DNA of 64,000 nt from Tateyamaria sp. Alg231-49 (GCF_900143535.1 NZ_FRFA01000003.1:1-64000); one strand, 5' to 3'; positions 18,752-27,932 are shown, numbered from the stretch's first letter. Translations and numbers: made by a program. The notes: generated by a model not told the origin, from the sequence alone.

Positions 18752-20350
18752 ATGACATTTGGACGGGTTAACCCGAACTTCCGCCTCGACGACCAAGGAA
18801 TAACGGGGCTGGGCAATGTCTATTACAACCTGATCGAACCTGCGCTGATCGAAAGCGCACTGTCACGTGGCGAAGGCACGCTGGGCAAAGGCGGTACATT
18901 TCTGGTCACAACGGGCAAATTCACGGGCCGATCCCCAAAGGATAAACACGTGGTCAACACGCCCAGCGTTGCTGATCACATCTGGTGGGAAAACAACGCG
19001 TCCATGTCGCCCGAGGGGTTTGACGCTCTCTATGAAGACATGCAGGCCCACATGCAGGGGCGTGACTATTTTGTTCAGGATCTCGTAGGCGGCGCTGACC
19101 CAAGTTATGCGATCAATGTGCGCATGGTCACAGAGTTGGCATGGCATGGTCTGTTCATTCGTCACCTATTGCGCCGCCCCGACGCCGAAGACATCGCCGA
19201 ATTTGTTGCTGACTTCACCGTGATCAACTGCCCGTCCTTTCAGGCGGACCCGGGCAAACATGATTGCCAATCTGAAACGGTGATCGCGATGAACTTTGAT
19301 CGCAAGCTGATCTTGATTGGCGGCACAGAATACGCCGGCGAAAACAAGAAATCGGTGTTCACCCTTCTGAACTACCTGCTGCCTGAACGTGGCGTGATGC
19401 CCATGCACTGTTCAGCCAACCATGCGCACGGCAATCCCGTGGACACGGCTGTGTTCTTTGGCCTGTCCGGTACAGGTAAGACGACGCTGTCCGCCGATCC
19501 GGGTCGCACTCTGATTGGGGACGACGAACATGGCTGGTCGGATCGTGGCACATTCAATTTCGAAGGCGGATGTTACGCCAAGACAATCAACCTGAGCGCC
19601 GAGGCCGAACCGGAAATCTACGCCACAACCGAGAAGTTCGGCACAGTGATTGAAAACATGGTGTTTGATAAGGACACCAAAGAACTGGATTTCGACGATG
19701 ACAGCCTCACGGCGAACATGCGTTGTGCGTATCCGCTCCACTATATCTCTAACGCATCCGCGTCCGCCCTAGGAGGGCATCCAAAGAACATCATCATGCT
19801 GACATGTGATGCCTTTGGCGTGCTGCCCCCAATCGCGCGGTTGTCCCCGGCGCAGGCTATGTATCACTTTCTGTCCGGGTTCACCGCCAAGGTTGCTGGC
19901 ACAGAGCGCGGCGTGACTGAACCACAGCCAACATTCTCGACCTGCTTTGGCGCGCCGTTCATGCCGCGCCGGCCAGAAGAGTATGGCAAGCTGTTGCAAG
20001 ATAAGATCGCCAAGCACGGGGCGTCCTGCTGGCTGGTCAACACCGGCTGGACGGGTGGTGCATACGGGACGGGCAGCCGCATGCCGATCCGTGCCACACG
20101 TGCGCTGCTTACCGCAGCGTTGGACGGGACCCTTGCTGCCGGAGAGTTTCGTAAGGATGCGAATTTCGGATTTGACGTGCCGGTGTCCGTGCCCGGAGTG
20201 GCTGACATCTTGTTGGACCCACGCCGTACGTGGGATGATGGCGCGGCCTATGACCGCCAGGCAACAAAGCTGGTCGATATGTTTTCAAACAACTTCGAAC
20301 AGTACCTCCCCCATATCGATGACGACGTTAGAGCGGCCGCCATCGGTTAA
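18752..20350 (+). CDS. pckA: Phosphoenolpyruvate carboxykinase (ATP)
   Basis: A 532-residue ATP-type PEPCK, the first step of gluconeogenesis: oxaloacetate plus ATP to PEP, ADP and CO2. [13 protein letters not shown] is near residue 53, Walker [12 protein letters not shown] is at 237-247, followed by LIGDDEHGW with metal-binding Asp. ATG has AGGAG nine bases upstream. Divergent from chvI/chvG; ChvI control of pckA is known in Agrobacterium relatives and is a reasonable inference here. Confidence 0.97.
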   Translation: MTFGRVNPNFRLDDQGITGLGNVYYNLIEPALIESALSRGEGTLGKGGTFLVTTGKFTGRSPKDKHVVNTPSVADHIWWENNASMSPEGFDALYEDMQAHMQGRDYFVQDLVGGADPSYAINVRMVTELAWHGLFIRHLLRRPDAEDIAEFVADFTVINCPSFQADPGKHDCQSETVIAMNFDRKLILIGGTEYAGENKKSVFTLLNYLLPERGVMPMHCSANHAHGNPVDTAVFFGLSGTGKTTLSADPGRTLIGDDEHGWSDRGTFNFEGGCYAKTINLSAEAEPEIYATTEKFGTVIENMVFDKDTKELDFDDDSLTANMRCAYPLHYISNASASALGGHPKNIIMLTCDAFGVLPPIARLSPAQAMYHFLSGFTAKVAGTERGVTEPQPTFSTCFGAPFMPRRPEEYGKLLQDKIAKHGASCWLVNTGWTGGAYGTGSRMPIRATRALLTAALDGTLAAGEFRKDANFGFDVPVSVPGVADILLDPRRTWDDGAAYDRQATKLVDMFSNNFEQYLPHIDDDVRAAAIG

Positions 20351-20370
20351 GTGAAGCAACGCCCAAGCAA

Positions 20371-21087
20371 CTACGCTGCCTCCGGTTGAGCCTCCTTCAA
20401 TGGAATGTCCAGAAGATACTCCAAATCTTCACGGCTATTGTAGGCGAGGAACGTATCGATTGGGCCGTCGCGACCTTCGACAACCCACTTCAATGCACTC
20501 GGTTCAAGATGCAGATACCCAATCCTTGCTGCGAACCCTTTGAATGCGACGATGTTAAGGATAAACCCGTAGATCCAGTCGGGATCCCACTGGCGCATCA
20601 TCTCCAACATACCAGAACGCCCAAGGACAGGAGCAAGACCCACGCCACGATATTTGCCGCGCTCTGGCGCTACCCAAAATTCGCCATGATACGCTACCGT
20701 CCCTGCGATTCGGTGCGTACCAGGCGTGGCACGAAAACGTGAGTGTTTGAGGTCTACACCTTTTAACGGCGGCGGGAATGACCGGAAATTGCGCAACAAA
20801 TAGCTACTGAGGGGTCGACCGGACAACTGGACACGTTTTGCGGCCTGTGTGTGGATCAGTTCGCCGTCTTTGCTGCGTCCAATCATCCAAAATGCATTGG
20901 ATTTTCCCAGTTTGTGAATCTTCGGATCAAAGGGAGCACCTAGTTTTTGCGCCGATCGTTCCTCGGCCACAAGTTCAGCATATTCTTCAAAATCACTACC
21001 AATAGTGAGTTTGATCCCTTGCGCCACCAATATGTCGCGGCTAGTCGCAATAAATGGTGCCGCATTTCCCGGAAACTGAATCGTCAT
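20371..21087 (-). CDS. Acyltransferase-like orphan (possible GNAT fold)
   Basis: A 238-residue soluble protein, ATG at 21087 with AAGGAG upstream. I do not recognise the family. The region GTVAYHGEFWVAPERGKYRGVGLAPVLGR (about 135-165; quoted in pieces: YHGEFWV, RGKYRGVGL) resembles the beta4-alpha3 acyl-CoA binding segment of GNAT acyltransferases, including autoinducer-type synthases. Codon use and G+C look lower than neighbours. Next upstream is an atypical LysR-HTH protein on the same strand, 98 AT-rich bases away. Function unknown. Confidence 0.7.
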   Translation of the reverse strand: MTIQFPGNAAPFIATSRDILVAQGIKLTIGSDFEEYAELVAEERSAQKLGAPFDPKIHKLGKSNAFWMIGRSKDGELIHTQAAKRVQLSGRPLSSYLLRNFRSFPPPLKGVDLKHSRFRATPGTHRIAGTVAYHGEFWVAPERGKYRGVGLAPVLGRSGMLEMMRQWDPDWIYGFILNIVAFKGFAARIGYLHLEPSALKWVVEGRDGPIDTFLAYNSREDLEYLLDIPLKEAQPEAA

Positions 21088-21185
21088 AGGTCTTCTCCTT
21101 GGCCACGTTACTGGCAAAGTTAAGACAAAATTTTAAAAAATACCCGAAAATAACTCGCGTATTGGTGGTGTATTCAAAATTATTG

Positions 21186-22121
21186 TTACCGGGCGTCCGT
21201 GGCAATCACCTCAAATATGGCTTTATCAGGGTCAAAATCGGGCGGATCAATCGGGGTGATGGCGCCGCGCTGCTCTTCGTTTAGGTCAGATATATTCACA
21301 TCAGAGGTCGGTACCACCAACGTGATTACCGCCAAAGTTTTGTCGGGAAAGAAGCCAGCCATCATCAAGCGCTGATAGACCAGTGTTACCTGTTTTTCAT
21401 CGTCTCGCTTGGGCATTCTGGTAAACACATGGTCCAAACGGGCCGACTGCGTTGTCTGGATGTCATGAAATGATTGGTACAGTAGGCGACCAAATTCCTC
21501 GCCCGCGGGAAGCTGCGCAATTGGGCGCCCGATACTAGATCGGGCATAGTCACGTCCAAACCAGTTTACGTAAGCAGATTTCTCACCGAATTCGACGCAA
21601 ATCCAACCGGCATCACTGTGCCGATACACCATCAGGTAGGGGCGAACATGTGCTAGGCGAGGGTTTTCGATTTCGCAAGATGACATCATCCACGCACGAT
21701 ATGTCTCGCGCAGCAACAATGAATCGTCGTTCCAAATATCGCCCAATGCTTGTTGCTGCTGGAAAAACACCCATTCCCCCTCCTCTGCCTTCAGGTACTG
21801 AAGTGCACCATGTGACCCGGACTGCCCGCGTGACCAGACCTTGGCGCGAGCGATCAGATCTTTAGCTTCAGGCAACGCAGCTTCACCGGCACTGGTTAAC
21901 TCATAGCGGCGATCTTTGATCCAAAAGAGTTTTTCGCCGCGCAACTCCTCAAGTTGTGCAATATGACGTCGCACAGTCTGCCGAGTGCTGTTCAATTCTG
22001 TAACCGCATGAGACAGATTCAGAGTCCGAGCCAACGTGGTAAATGACCGGATCATCTCAAACAGCAGGGGCTGGTTATATGTCGCTAGATTTCCGCTCGG
22101 TTTGTTCATATCAAATATCAT
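21186..22121 (-). CDS. LysR-type HTH protein with atypical C-terminal domain
   Basis: A 311-residue protein. Residues 20-80 are a LysR-like winged helix (FTTLARTLNLSHAVTEL, QTVRRHIAQLEELRG, FWIKDRRYELTSAG). The C-terminal part lacks the usual periplasmic-binding-like effector domain. Instead AYVNWFGRDYARSSIGRPIAQLP (about 183-206; pieces VNWFGRDYA, SIGRPIAQL) and LAVITLVVP look PAS-like. That is pattern reading, not proof. The start could be 22121 or ATG 22109; neither has a clear ribosome site. It is divergent from an XRE regulator. Confidence 0.75.
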   Translation of the reverse strand: MIFDMNKPSGNLATYNQPLLFEMIRSFTTLARTLNLSHAVTELNSTRQTVRRHIAQLEELRGEKLFWIKDRRYELTSAGEAALPEAKDLIARAKVWSRGQSGSHGALQYLKAEEGEWVFFQQQQALGDIWNDDSLLLRETYRAWMMSSCEIENPRLAHVRPYLMVYRHSDAGWICVEFGEKSAYVNWFGRDYARSSIGRPIAQLPAGEEFGRLLYQSFHDIQTTQSARLDHVFTRMPKRDDEKQVTLVYQRLMMAGFFPDKTLAVITLVVPTSDVNISDLNEEQRGAITPIDPPDFDPDKAIFEVIATDAR

Positions 22122-22177
22122 GGATGATCAGCAATACATCTAAGTTACACAAATAATACAGCGATGCAACATTGACG

Positions 22178-22192
22178 TGTACTATATGTACA
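22178..22192. promoter_or_regulatory. Palindrome TGTAC-N5-GTACA, probable operator
   Basis: A perfect inverted repeat, TGTAC and GTACA with five bases between, in the divergent space between the LysR-like and XRE genes, 72 bases before the XRE ATG. It follows a TTGACG that could be a -35 element. A site for one of the two adjacent regulators is the simplest reading. Confidence 0.5.
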
Positions 22193-22263
22193 AATCTAGT
22201 CAATTGATCCGAATTGCAGTTTCGCCGATCACGGGTAGGCAAACAACCAGAGGTAACCAGTTC

Positions 22264-22623
22264 ATGTCCCATCCCGTAGATGTTCACGTTGGAAAACGCC
22301 TGAAACAAATCAGAACGCTGCGCCGCATGTCGCAGACTGATGTCGCCAAACGGCTCGACCTGTCTTTTCAGCAAATCCAGAAATACGAAATCGGTTCCAA
22401 CCGAGTCGCAGCCAGCCGGTTGTTTGAATTATCTCGTATTTTGGACGTACCAACATCATACTTCTTCGAAGGTATCGTAGAACCAGACGCGGCGACCAAC
22501 CGCGACAACAGCCTTGATATCGTCAATGCACTGGCTGCAATCGAAGACGAAAAGATTAAGTCGCGCATCGTTACATTTATCGAAGATGTGTCTGGTTTGA
22601 CTGTCGCGCGCCGCGCTTCCTAA
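22264..22623 (+). CDS. XRE-family helix-turn-helix regulator
   Basis: A 119-residue DNA-binding protein. The HTH spans about residues 9-63 (VGKRLKQIRTLRRMSQTDVAK, QQIQKYEIGSNRVAAS; given in parts), followed by a short helical tail, LDIVNALAAIEDEKIKSRIV. ATG 22264 has AGAGG nine bases upstream; the earlier in-frame start would put the operator inside the gene. Such small XRE proteins often act as repressors of accessory genes. It is part of the AT-richer segment at 20.4-23.3 kb. Confidence 0.88.
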   Translation: MSHPVDVHVGKRLKQIRTLRRMSQTDVAKRLDLSFQQIQKYEIGSNRVAASRLFELSRILDVPTSYFFEGIVEPDAATNRDNSLDIVNALAAIEDEKIKSRIVTFIEDVSGLTVARRAS

Positions 22624-22712
22624 GGCGTCAGGGACCTTCTGATCGGGTTCATCCCCACAAAAAGCAGTACCCAAAGTGTTGCTTTTTGAACACCGCCTGA
22701 TCGATTTGGTCC

Positions 22713-22781
22713 GACACTTACCCGCTCAGCAATTGCCCCACGAGGGCAAGCGCGCCCAGCGCACCGCTGGGCGGGAGTGTC
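22713..22781. other. Foldable 69-nt element with three-helix junction
   Basis: Outer stem GACACT (22713-22718) plus CC with GGAGTGTC (22774-22781), bulged by TA; inner hairpin TTGCCC/GGGCAA (22733-22738 / 22744-22749); inner hairpin CGCCCAGCG/CGCTGGGCG (22753-22761 / 22765-22773, loop CAC). This is too regular for random intergenic DNA. It is followed by CCCCC and A7 on the plus strand, so it is not a plus-strand terminator. It may be a structured RNA, an attenuator or the remains of a mobile-element end. Confidence 0.4.
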
Positions 22782-22793
22782 CCCCAAAAAAAC

Positions 22794-23087
22794 TTAATGG
22801 CTCGACATGAGCAATCGCTCCAAAGCAGCGATCCTTTCCCCGAAATCCTTGCATTGCCGCCGCAAATCCAAACGCCATCTGGCCAGTTGGAACACTGCCG
22901 GCACCACAGCGAATGCAGGAATCAGGGCCTACAATTCGTGGATGAGCAACACTGCCACCCGTTGCGCAGCCCGATTAGAATCACCGCTACTACAGTTGTT
23001 GATCTCAGAATCGTGGCGCCGCCGCCATTTCAAGCCAGATTCCTTGTCCCGAAACCCGTGCTCGATTCTCCACCAGCGACGGGGGAA
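22794..23087 (-). pseudogene. Decayed minus-strand reading frame
   Basis: Between stops at 23088 and 22794 the minus strand is open except for one in-frame TAG (22929-22931). The last 44 codons read like protein: ALIPAFAVVPAVFQLARW then LDLRRQCKDFGERIAALERL, i.e. a hydrophobic segment followed by an amphipathic helix. No start codon with a ribosome site was found. It may be the C-terminal remnant of a membrane protein or a mobile-element gene. The rest of 22624-23306 holds nothing else I can name. Confidence 0.3.
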
Positions 23088-23306
23088 TCAGACGGGAAGT
23101 GTAAATTTTGGTTCAATAGAAGAGAGCACCCCCTAAATCACCATCATCGCCAAGGCAAAACGGGCAGCGCTTTTAAAGGGGTCGCCACCCGCGGCGGACA
23201 TCATGCACGCAATAATAGTACAATTAGACGCACTCACATGAATTTAAGTTGCGCTGCACCTGCAAACTAGTTAGGACGACGCAAACCTAAGACGAGGAAC
23301 CGAACC

Positions 23307-24995
23307 ATGGCACATGATGGACAGGAAATGGGCGCCGCAACCCCGGTTTTGCTGGACGATCTGCTCGCCCTGACAGGCGCGGCCATTGCTCCGGTCGAGG
23401 CAATTACTGAACTCGCGCGCACCAAATTACGTGAACAGCTCAGCGCCGATGGTCGTGTGTCTTCTCGGCTTGTCGAAGAAAACCAGACAGCCGCTCATGG
23501 TTTGGCTTGGCTTGCCACCTACGCGCAGGCGCTGCGGCAAATGCACAACTGGGCATCCGAGCTCGAATCACAGTCAAAATTTGGCGAGGTCGAGGCGCTG
23601 ATTCTCCAAATCACGTTCGGCGAATACCTGTGGCAGATCTATGGCGGCCTGCAAATGAACCAGGGCGAGATGCTGCGCCCACAGGACATGGGCCTCACCC
23701 AGGACGACATGCGTGCCATGATGGAACCCGCGGTCATGACCCTGACCGAAGGTGGCAACACGCAAGCGGCCCGTTTGCGCCTTGTCGAACTCATGCAAGA
23801 ACGCAGCGCCGAAATCACCGTCGGCGCGAGCGGTCTGGACGAAGAACTCGAGATGATCCGGGACCAATTTCGCCGCTATGCGGTCGAAAAGGTCGAACCC
23901 TTCGCCCATGACTGGCACCTCAAAGACGAACTGATCCCGATGGAAGTGATCGAAGAACTTGCCGAAATGGGCGTCTTTGGACTGACCATTCCCGAAGAGT
24001 ACGGTGGCTTTGGTCTGTCAAAGGCATCAATGTGTGTAGTCAGCGAAGAGTTGTCGCGCGGTTACATCGGCGTCGGATCGCTCGGAACCCGATCCGAAAT
24101 CGCGGCCGAATTGATCATCGCAGGTGGCACTGAAGAACAAAAAGCCAAGTGGTTGCCGCGTTTGGCCAGTGCCGAAACGTTGCCAACGGCTGTGTTTACT
24201 GAGCCGAACACAGGTTCTGATCTCGGCGCGTTGCGCACGCGCGCGGTCAAGGATGACAACGGCGACTACACCATCACTGGCAACAAAACCTGGATCACCC
24301 ACGCGGCCCGCACCCAAGTGATGACGTTGCTGGCGCGCACCGATCCTGACACGACCGATTACAAGGGCCTGTCCATGTTCTTGGCCGAAAAGACACCCGG
24401 CGATGATGCAAACCCCTTTCCCACTGATGGCATGACAGGTGGCGAGATCGAAGTTCTGGGCTATCGCGGAATGAAGGAATACGAGCTTGCCTTCGATGGG
24501 TTCAAAGTCAAAGGCGAAAACCTGTTGGGTGGTGAAACTGGCAAGGGCTTCAAACAGTTGATGGAGACGTTCGAATCCGCCCGCATCCAGACAGCGGCCC
24601 GTGCAATCGGCGTTGCACAATCCGCGCTCGATATCTCGATGCAATACGCTCAGGACCGCAAGCAATTTGGGAAGTCCTTGATCAACTTCCCTCGTGTGGC
24701 CAACAAGCTGGCGATGATGGCAGTTGAGATCATGGTTGCGCGGCAACTGACCTATTTCTCGGCCTTTGAAAAGGATGAGGGGCGACGCTGTGATGTCGAA
24801 GCGGGCATGGCCAAATTGCTTGGCGCTCGGGTCGCGTGGGCTGCGGCGGACAACGGGCTGCAAATCCATGGCGGCAACGGCTTTGCGCTGGAGTACAAGA
24901 TTTCCCGCGTGCTGTGTGACGCACGGATCCTGAATATCTTTGAAGGGGCGGCCGAGATTCAAGCGCAGGTCATCGCGCGCAGGTTGCTTGGTTAG
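23307..24995 (+). CDS. mcd: (2S)-Methylsuccinyl-CoA dehydrogenase
   Basis: A 562-residue acyl-CoA dehydrogenase with an additional N-terminal helical domain of about 170 residues, the length and layout of Mcd in the ethylmalonyl-CoA pathway. The ACAD core has TAVFTEPNTGSDLGALRTRA and KTWITHAA near 290-330, and the C-terminal GNGFALEYKISRVLCDARI with IFEGAAEIQ. It oxidises methylsuccinyl-CoA to mesaconyl-CoA using FAD and ETF. Start: ATG after GAGGAACC. A monocistronic gene with a terminator at 25028. Confidence is lower for exact substrate than for the family. Confidence 0.88.
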   Translation: MAHDGQEMGAATPVLLDDLLALTGAAIAPVEAITELARTKLREQLSADGRVSSRLVEENQTAAHGLAWLATYAQALRQMHNWASELESQSKFGEVEALILQITFGEYLWQIYGGLQMNQGEMLRPQDMGLTQDDMRAMMEPAVMTLTEGGNTQAARLRLVELMQERSAEITVGASGLDEELEMIRDQFRRYAVEKVEPFAHDWHLKDELIPMEVIEELAEMGVFGLTIPEEYGGFGLSKASMCVVSEELSRGYIGVGSLGTRSEIAAELIIAGGTEEQKAKWLPRLASAETLPTAVFTEPNTGSDLGALRTRAVKDDNGDYTITGNKTWITHAARTQVMTLLARTDPDTTDYKGLSMFLAEKTPGDDANPFPTDGMTGGEIEVLGYRGMKEYELAFDGFKVKGENLLGGETGKGFKQLMETFESARIQTAARAIGVAQSALDISMQYAQDRKQFGKSLINFPRVANKLAMMAVEIMVARQLTYFSAFEKDEGRRCDVEAGMAKLLGARVAWAAADNGLQIHGGNGFALEYKISRVLCDARILNIFEGAAEIQAQVIARRLLG

Positions 24996-25027
24996 GCGCA
25001 GTCATTTCCCGACAACGGAACATGTCA

Positions 25028-25049
25028 CGGAAACTCAATCGAGTTTCCG
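25028..25049 (+). terminator. Hairpin terminator after mcd
   Basis: CGGAAACTC and GAGTTTCCG form a perfect nine-pair stem with the loop AATC, 33 bases after the mcd stop. The following run is GACCCGCCCTTT, so T content is low; probable but weak intrinsic terminator. Confidence 0.6.
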
Positions 25050-25096
25050 ACCCGCCCTTTGATTGACGCAGTCGAGAAAACCTCCACAGTGCGGTC

Positions 25097-25693
25097 ATGC
25101 TGACCTTTGCCGCTGCCGTCTTTTTTCTGATCATCACACCTGGCCCAGGCGTTCTATCCGCCGCTGGTGTTGGCGCAGCCTATGGGATGCGTTCTGGCCT
25201 GCGATATGTGCTTGGCCTGTTCATCGGCAACAATCTGGTCATTCTGGCTGTCGTATCAGGCCTTGCCGCGCTGGTGCTGGCCAACCCACTTGTCCGCACT
25301 GTGTTGTTCGTACTGTCCACCGCCTACCTGCTGTATCTGGCCATGCGGATCGCCCTTGCTGGATCAAAGCTTGCCTTTGCACCCGCGCAAAAGGAACCCG
25401 GCGTACTTGCGGGCATCCTATTGCAGCCGATCAATCCCAAAGCTTACGCAGTGAACACCGCGTTGTTTTCAGGGTTTGCTATTATGCCGGACGCATTGGT
25501 TGCCGAAGCGGTCTGGAAACTGCTGATCGTGAACGCAATATGGGTGCCAATCCACGTGATCTGGGTCTGGTTTGGGGTTCGGCTGAAGGCGCTTGACCTC
25601 GCACCCGCGCGCCAAAAACTAATTAACTTTGCGATGGCCGCGTCGATGCTTTTGGTCGTCGGGCTGGCCGTCTGGTCGGAACTGACCAGCTGA
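25097..25693 (+). CDS. LysE-family translocator
   Basis: A 198-residue inner-membrane exporter of the LysE/RhtB type with about six hydrophobic helices. Near the start is FLIITPGPGVLSAAGVGAAYG, the conserved TPGPG block (residues about 11-15), and near residue 115 is LQPINPKAYAVN, the family's NPK motif. It probably exports amino acids or related metabolites. One of three such genes in the window. ATG 25097; no strong ribosome site. Confidence 0.9.
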   Translation: MLTFAAAVFFLIITPGPGVLSAAGVGAAYGMRSGLRYVLGLFIGNNLVILAVVSGLAALVLANPLVRTVLFVLSTAYLLYLAMRIALAGSKLAFAPAQKEPGVLAGILLQPINPKAYAVNTALFSGFAIMPDALVAEAVWKLLIVNAIWVPIHVIWVWFGVRLKALDLAPARQKLINFAMAASMLLVVGLAVWSELTS

Positions 25694-25918
25694 CGGACCA
25701 CAAAAACCGGACAGGCCGACAGCGTTCTCTTGGGTCCGAATCCAACAAGCGTACCCCAAATTAACGCTACTCAAAATCATGAACACCGCTCTCATCTGGA
25801 TTGGAAGTCGCCTGTAACATAGGCGAATCCGCGTTTCAGATGTGCGAACAAGCGCCCAAATGGGCGCCCTGCGCGGCTTTGTGTTGCACTGCAGCATACT
25901 TGGACGTATCGCGGTGGT

Positions 25919-26443
25919 ATGGGCAAAACTCCTCTCTCCCCCGCCGCATGGATCGAAGCCGGTCTGACGCAACTGACAGCCACAGGGCCGATGGCGCTTC
26001 GAGCCGAGCCGCTGTCGCGCCACCTCAAAACATCCAAGGGATCGTTTTACTGGCACTTCAAAGACGTTCCTGCCTTTCAGGCCGCATTGCTGGCCGAATG
26101 GAAGAACCGCGCCATGGCCCAACTGGCCGAAGATGCGAGCATGGACGGATCAGACACTGACAAGATGATTCGGTTTGGCCAAAGCGTACAGGGTGACAAA
26201 GCAGGACCGGCGCTGCGCGCTTGGGCCCAATCCGACAAATCCATTGCCAAGACCATTGCGGCAGTCGATGACGCACGCCTCAAACAACTGATTGGCCTGA
26301 TGAAAACCATCGGTGTGACCAATGAAGACTTTGCCAAGGCCGCTTATGGGGCGCTCGTGGGTCTGAAACAGATGAAAAGCGACGATGGCGACGCACTTGT
26401 CGCCTTTGCTGCTCTTGTTGATCTGGTGATGGCACTCAAGTGA
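25919..26443 (+). CDS. TetR/AcrR-family regulator
   Basis: A 174-residue TetR-type repressor. The N-terminal HTH has AWIEAGLTQLTATG, MALRAEPLSRHLKTSKGSFYWHFKDVPAF (in parts: SRHLKTSKGSFYWHF near 32-46). The C-terminal ligand domain is unspecific. The stop TGA overlaps the ATG of the META lipoprotein by one base, so the two are co-translated. What it controls is not evident; an autogenous role or control of the LysE gene 226 bases upstream is possible. Confidence 0.88.
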   Translation: MGKTPLSPAAWIEAGLTQLTATGPMALRAEPLSRHLKTSKGSFYWHFKDVPAFQAALLAEWKNRAMAQLAEDASMDGSDTDKMIRFGQSVQGDKAGPALRAWAQSDKSIAKTIAAVDDARLKQLIGLMKTIGVTNEDFAKAAYGALVGLKQMKSDDGDALVAFAALVDLVMALK

Positions 26444-26832
26444 TGCGCTTGCTTGCGGCTGCCCTGCTTGGGCTGATCCCAGCCTGTCAATCGGATGAAA
26501 CCGTGGCCGCTTATGGTGGAGCGGGTTCGACATGGACACTGGTGGAGTTGGACGGTGCTCAGTTTGCACAACGTGCCACGCTTGTGTTCGGAGAAGACGG
26601 ACAAGTATCGGGGCAGGCACCGTGCAACGGATTTACCTTTACCAACGGCGTGCCCTACCCTTGGTTTGAAACAGGTCCGATCGCGGCAACCAAGATGGCC
26701 TGTCCGAACCTTGAGGCGGAAACCACATTTTTCACCACTCTGAGCGCTATGACACGGGTTGTCATCGCCGAAGGTCGGATGGTCATGGCCAATGATGAGG
26801 GCGGTGAGATGGTGTTCACAAGGTCCGAGTAA
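26443..26832 (+). CDS. META-domain lipoprotein (HslJ-like)
   Basis: A 129-residue protein with a signal ending in the lipobox GLIPAC (cysteine about residue 15) and a META/HslJ domain: [10 protein letters not shown] at the start, [13 protein letters not shown] in the centre with the paired cysteine in ATKMACPN. Such proteins sit in the periplasm and have been linked to stress or antibiotic tolerance in enterobacteria. It is coupled to the TetR gene and its last 17 bases overlap the end of recO on the other strand. Confidence 0.83.
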   Translation: MRLLAAALLGLIPACQSDETVAAYGGAGSTWTLVELDGAQFAQRATLVFGEDGQVSGQAPCNGFTFTNGVPYPWFETGPIAATKMACPNLEAETTFFTTLSAMTRVVIAEGRMVMANDEGGEMVFTRSE

Positions 26833-27541
26833 ACGTATCCACAAACCGGGCCCGGGCATCCGGCAAAGGCTTGTTGCCCAAATCAGCCGCGAGGTGGTTG
26901 TTGAGGAAGTATCCTGTCGTTTCTAACGCCTGCGCGACCTCGGTATCTGGCGCATCGCCTAAACCCCGCAGCACATCAGGCAAAGGCAGCAAACGGTTTG
27001 CCCACGTCCCGGCACCTGTGCGCGACACAGCCCGTCCCGTCTTGGGTGATACATAAGCCAAATCCTCAGTTCCACCGGTCACAGCACACGCGCTCAGATC
27101 AAGACCAAAACCCATTTCTTCCAGCAAGGCTACCTCCCATCGCAGATAGGCCAGTGGCCACACGTCGTTCTGCCCCAGCAGGTCCAAAAGTTGCTCGGTT
27201 CGGCGATAGAGCGGTCCATGCGCCTCGCGTTCGGGCAAACAAAAACACAGAATGCTGGTGACCGCATTCAACCCCGCCAGCGCCAATCGATCCCCCATCA
27301 CAATAGCAGCGCGACTGCGCACAGGCTCGACCGTAAAGGACCCGATATGATCTTCAAGCCGGGCACGCCAAGCGACATCCAACTGAGCGCCGGGTTGAAG
27401 GATCGGGGCAACCTTGCGGCTGGTGCCTCCGCGCACAACCCCCGCGTGGCGGCCCTTTTCCTCGGTGAATACGTCAATGATGGCACTGGTTTCTCCGTGG
27501 CGGCGCACGCTCAGCAATATCGCCGTGCCACGCCATTCCAT
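26816..27541 (-). CDS. recO: DNA repair protein RecO
   Basis: A 241-residue RecO, which loads RecA onto SSB-coated DNA in RecFOR recombination repair. It starts [22 protein letters not shown] with the N-terminal OB fold, then the mixed alpha domain containing [22 protein letters not shown] near 135 (parts quoted), the usual RecO core signature. The cysteines of a zinc finger are mostly missing, as in other alphaproteobacteria. Start ATG 27541; the upstream frame extension overlaps DUF1491. It overlaps the META gene convergently. Confidence 0.92.
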   Translation of the reverse strand: MEWRGTAILLSVRRHGETSAIIDVFTEEKGRHAGVVRGGTSRKVAPILQPGAQLDVAWRARLEDHIGSFTVEPVRSRAAIVMGDRLALAGLNAVTSILCFCLPEREAHGPLYRRTEQLLDLLGQNDVWPLAYLRWEVALLEEMGFGLDLSACAVTGGTEDLAYVSPKTGRAVSRTGAGTWANRLLPLPDVLRGLGDAPDTEVAQALETTGYFLNNHLAADLGNKPLPDARARFVDTFTRTL

Positions 27542-27542
27542 C

Positions 27543-27872
27543 TCAGGCCAGCCCGTCCTGATCGAGCAGATGGCGACCCTCGCGGTCCTCGACCTCAATC
27601 ACCCACAGGTCAGGATCAAAGCCACGCTGACGCGTTACAGCTGCATCAACGTCCCCCTCAAGACCACTGGCCAATTCCGCCCAGACGCGCGTATCCGTCA
27701 TCAGATCAAACGAGCGTTGATACAGCACGGCCTGCCCATCCAGCGTGTTCAACTTGACCAAGACAGCGCCGCCCGTGTCATCGCCATGCGCCACAACAAA
27801 ACCCGGAATGTCGGCAAAACGCAGTCGGGCAAGATACGCATCCACCCAAAACCTTGAGGTCAACCGTGCCAC
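27543..27872 (-). CDS. DUF1491-family protein
   Basis: A 109-residue soluble protein with a [16 protein letters not shown] start and the block [40 protein letters not shown] (in parts), which I recognise as DUF1491. Function unknown, but in Rhodobacteraceae it regularly sits between era and recO. GTG 27872 is preferred because it has GGGGA at good spacing and gives the family's usual N-terminus; GTG 27884 is the alternative. It ends one base before the recO ATG. Confidence 0.82.
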   Translation of the reverse strand: MARLTSRFWVDAYLARLRFADIPGFVVAHGDDTGGAVLVKLNTLDGQAVLYQRSFDLMTDTRVWAELASGLEGDVDAAVTRQRGFDPDLWVIEVEDREGRHLLDQDGLA

Positions 27873-27895
27873 ACAGTCCCCCACTTCTCTGATTT

Positions 27896-27922
27896 AAAAA
27901 AATCCCCCCCGGAGGGTCGATT
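27896..27922 (-). terminator. Terminator after era
   Basis: Read on the minus strand: AATC…CCCTCC against GGGGGG…GATT, followed by a run of seven T residues, ten bases beyond the era stop and before the DUF1491 start. Intrinsic terminator or attenuator that separates the era operon from DUF1491-recO. Confidence 0.65.
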
Positions 27923-27932
27923 GGCAGCTATC

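Noticed and set aside
22807-23136. 109-codon plus-strand ORF in the accessory gap
   Set aside because: Composition (Ser/Arg/Thr-rich, no pattern) suggests a shadow of the decayed minus-strand frame, which reads better as protein.
24027-24962. 311-codon minus-strand ORF
   Set aside because: Antisense to mcd, which has clear acyl-CoA dehydrogenase motifs.
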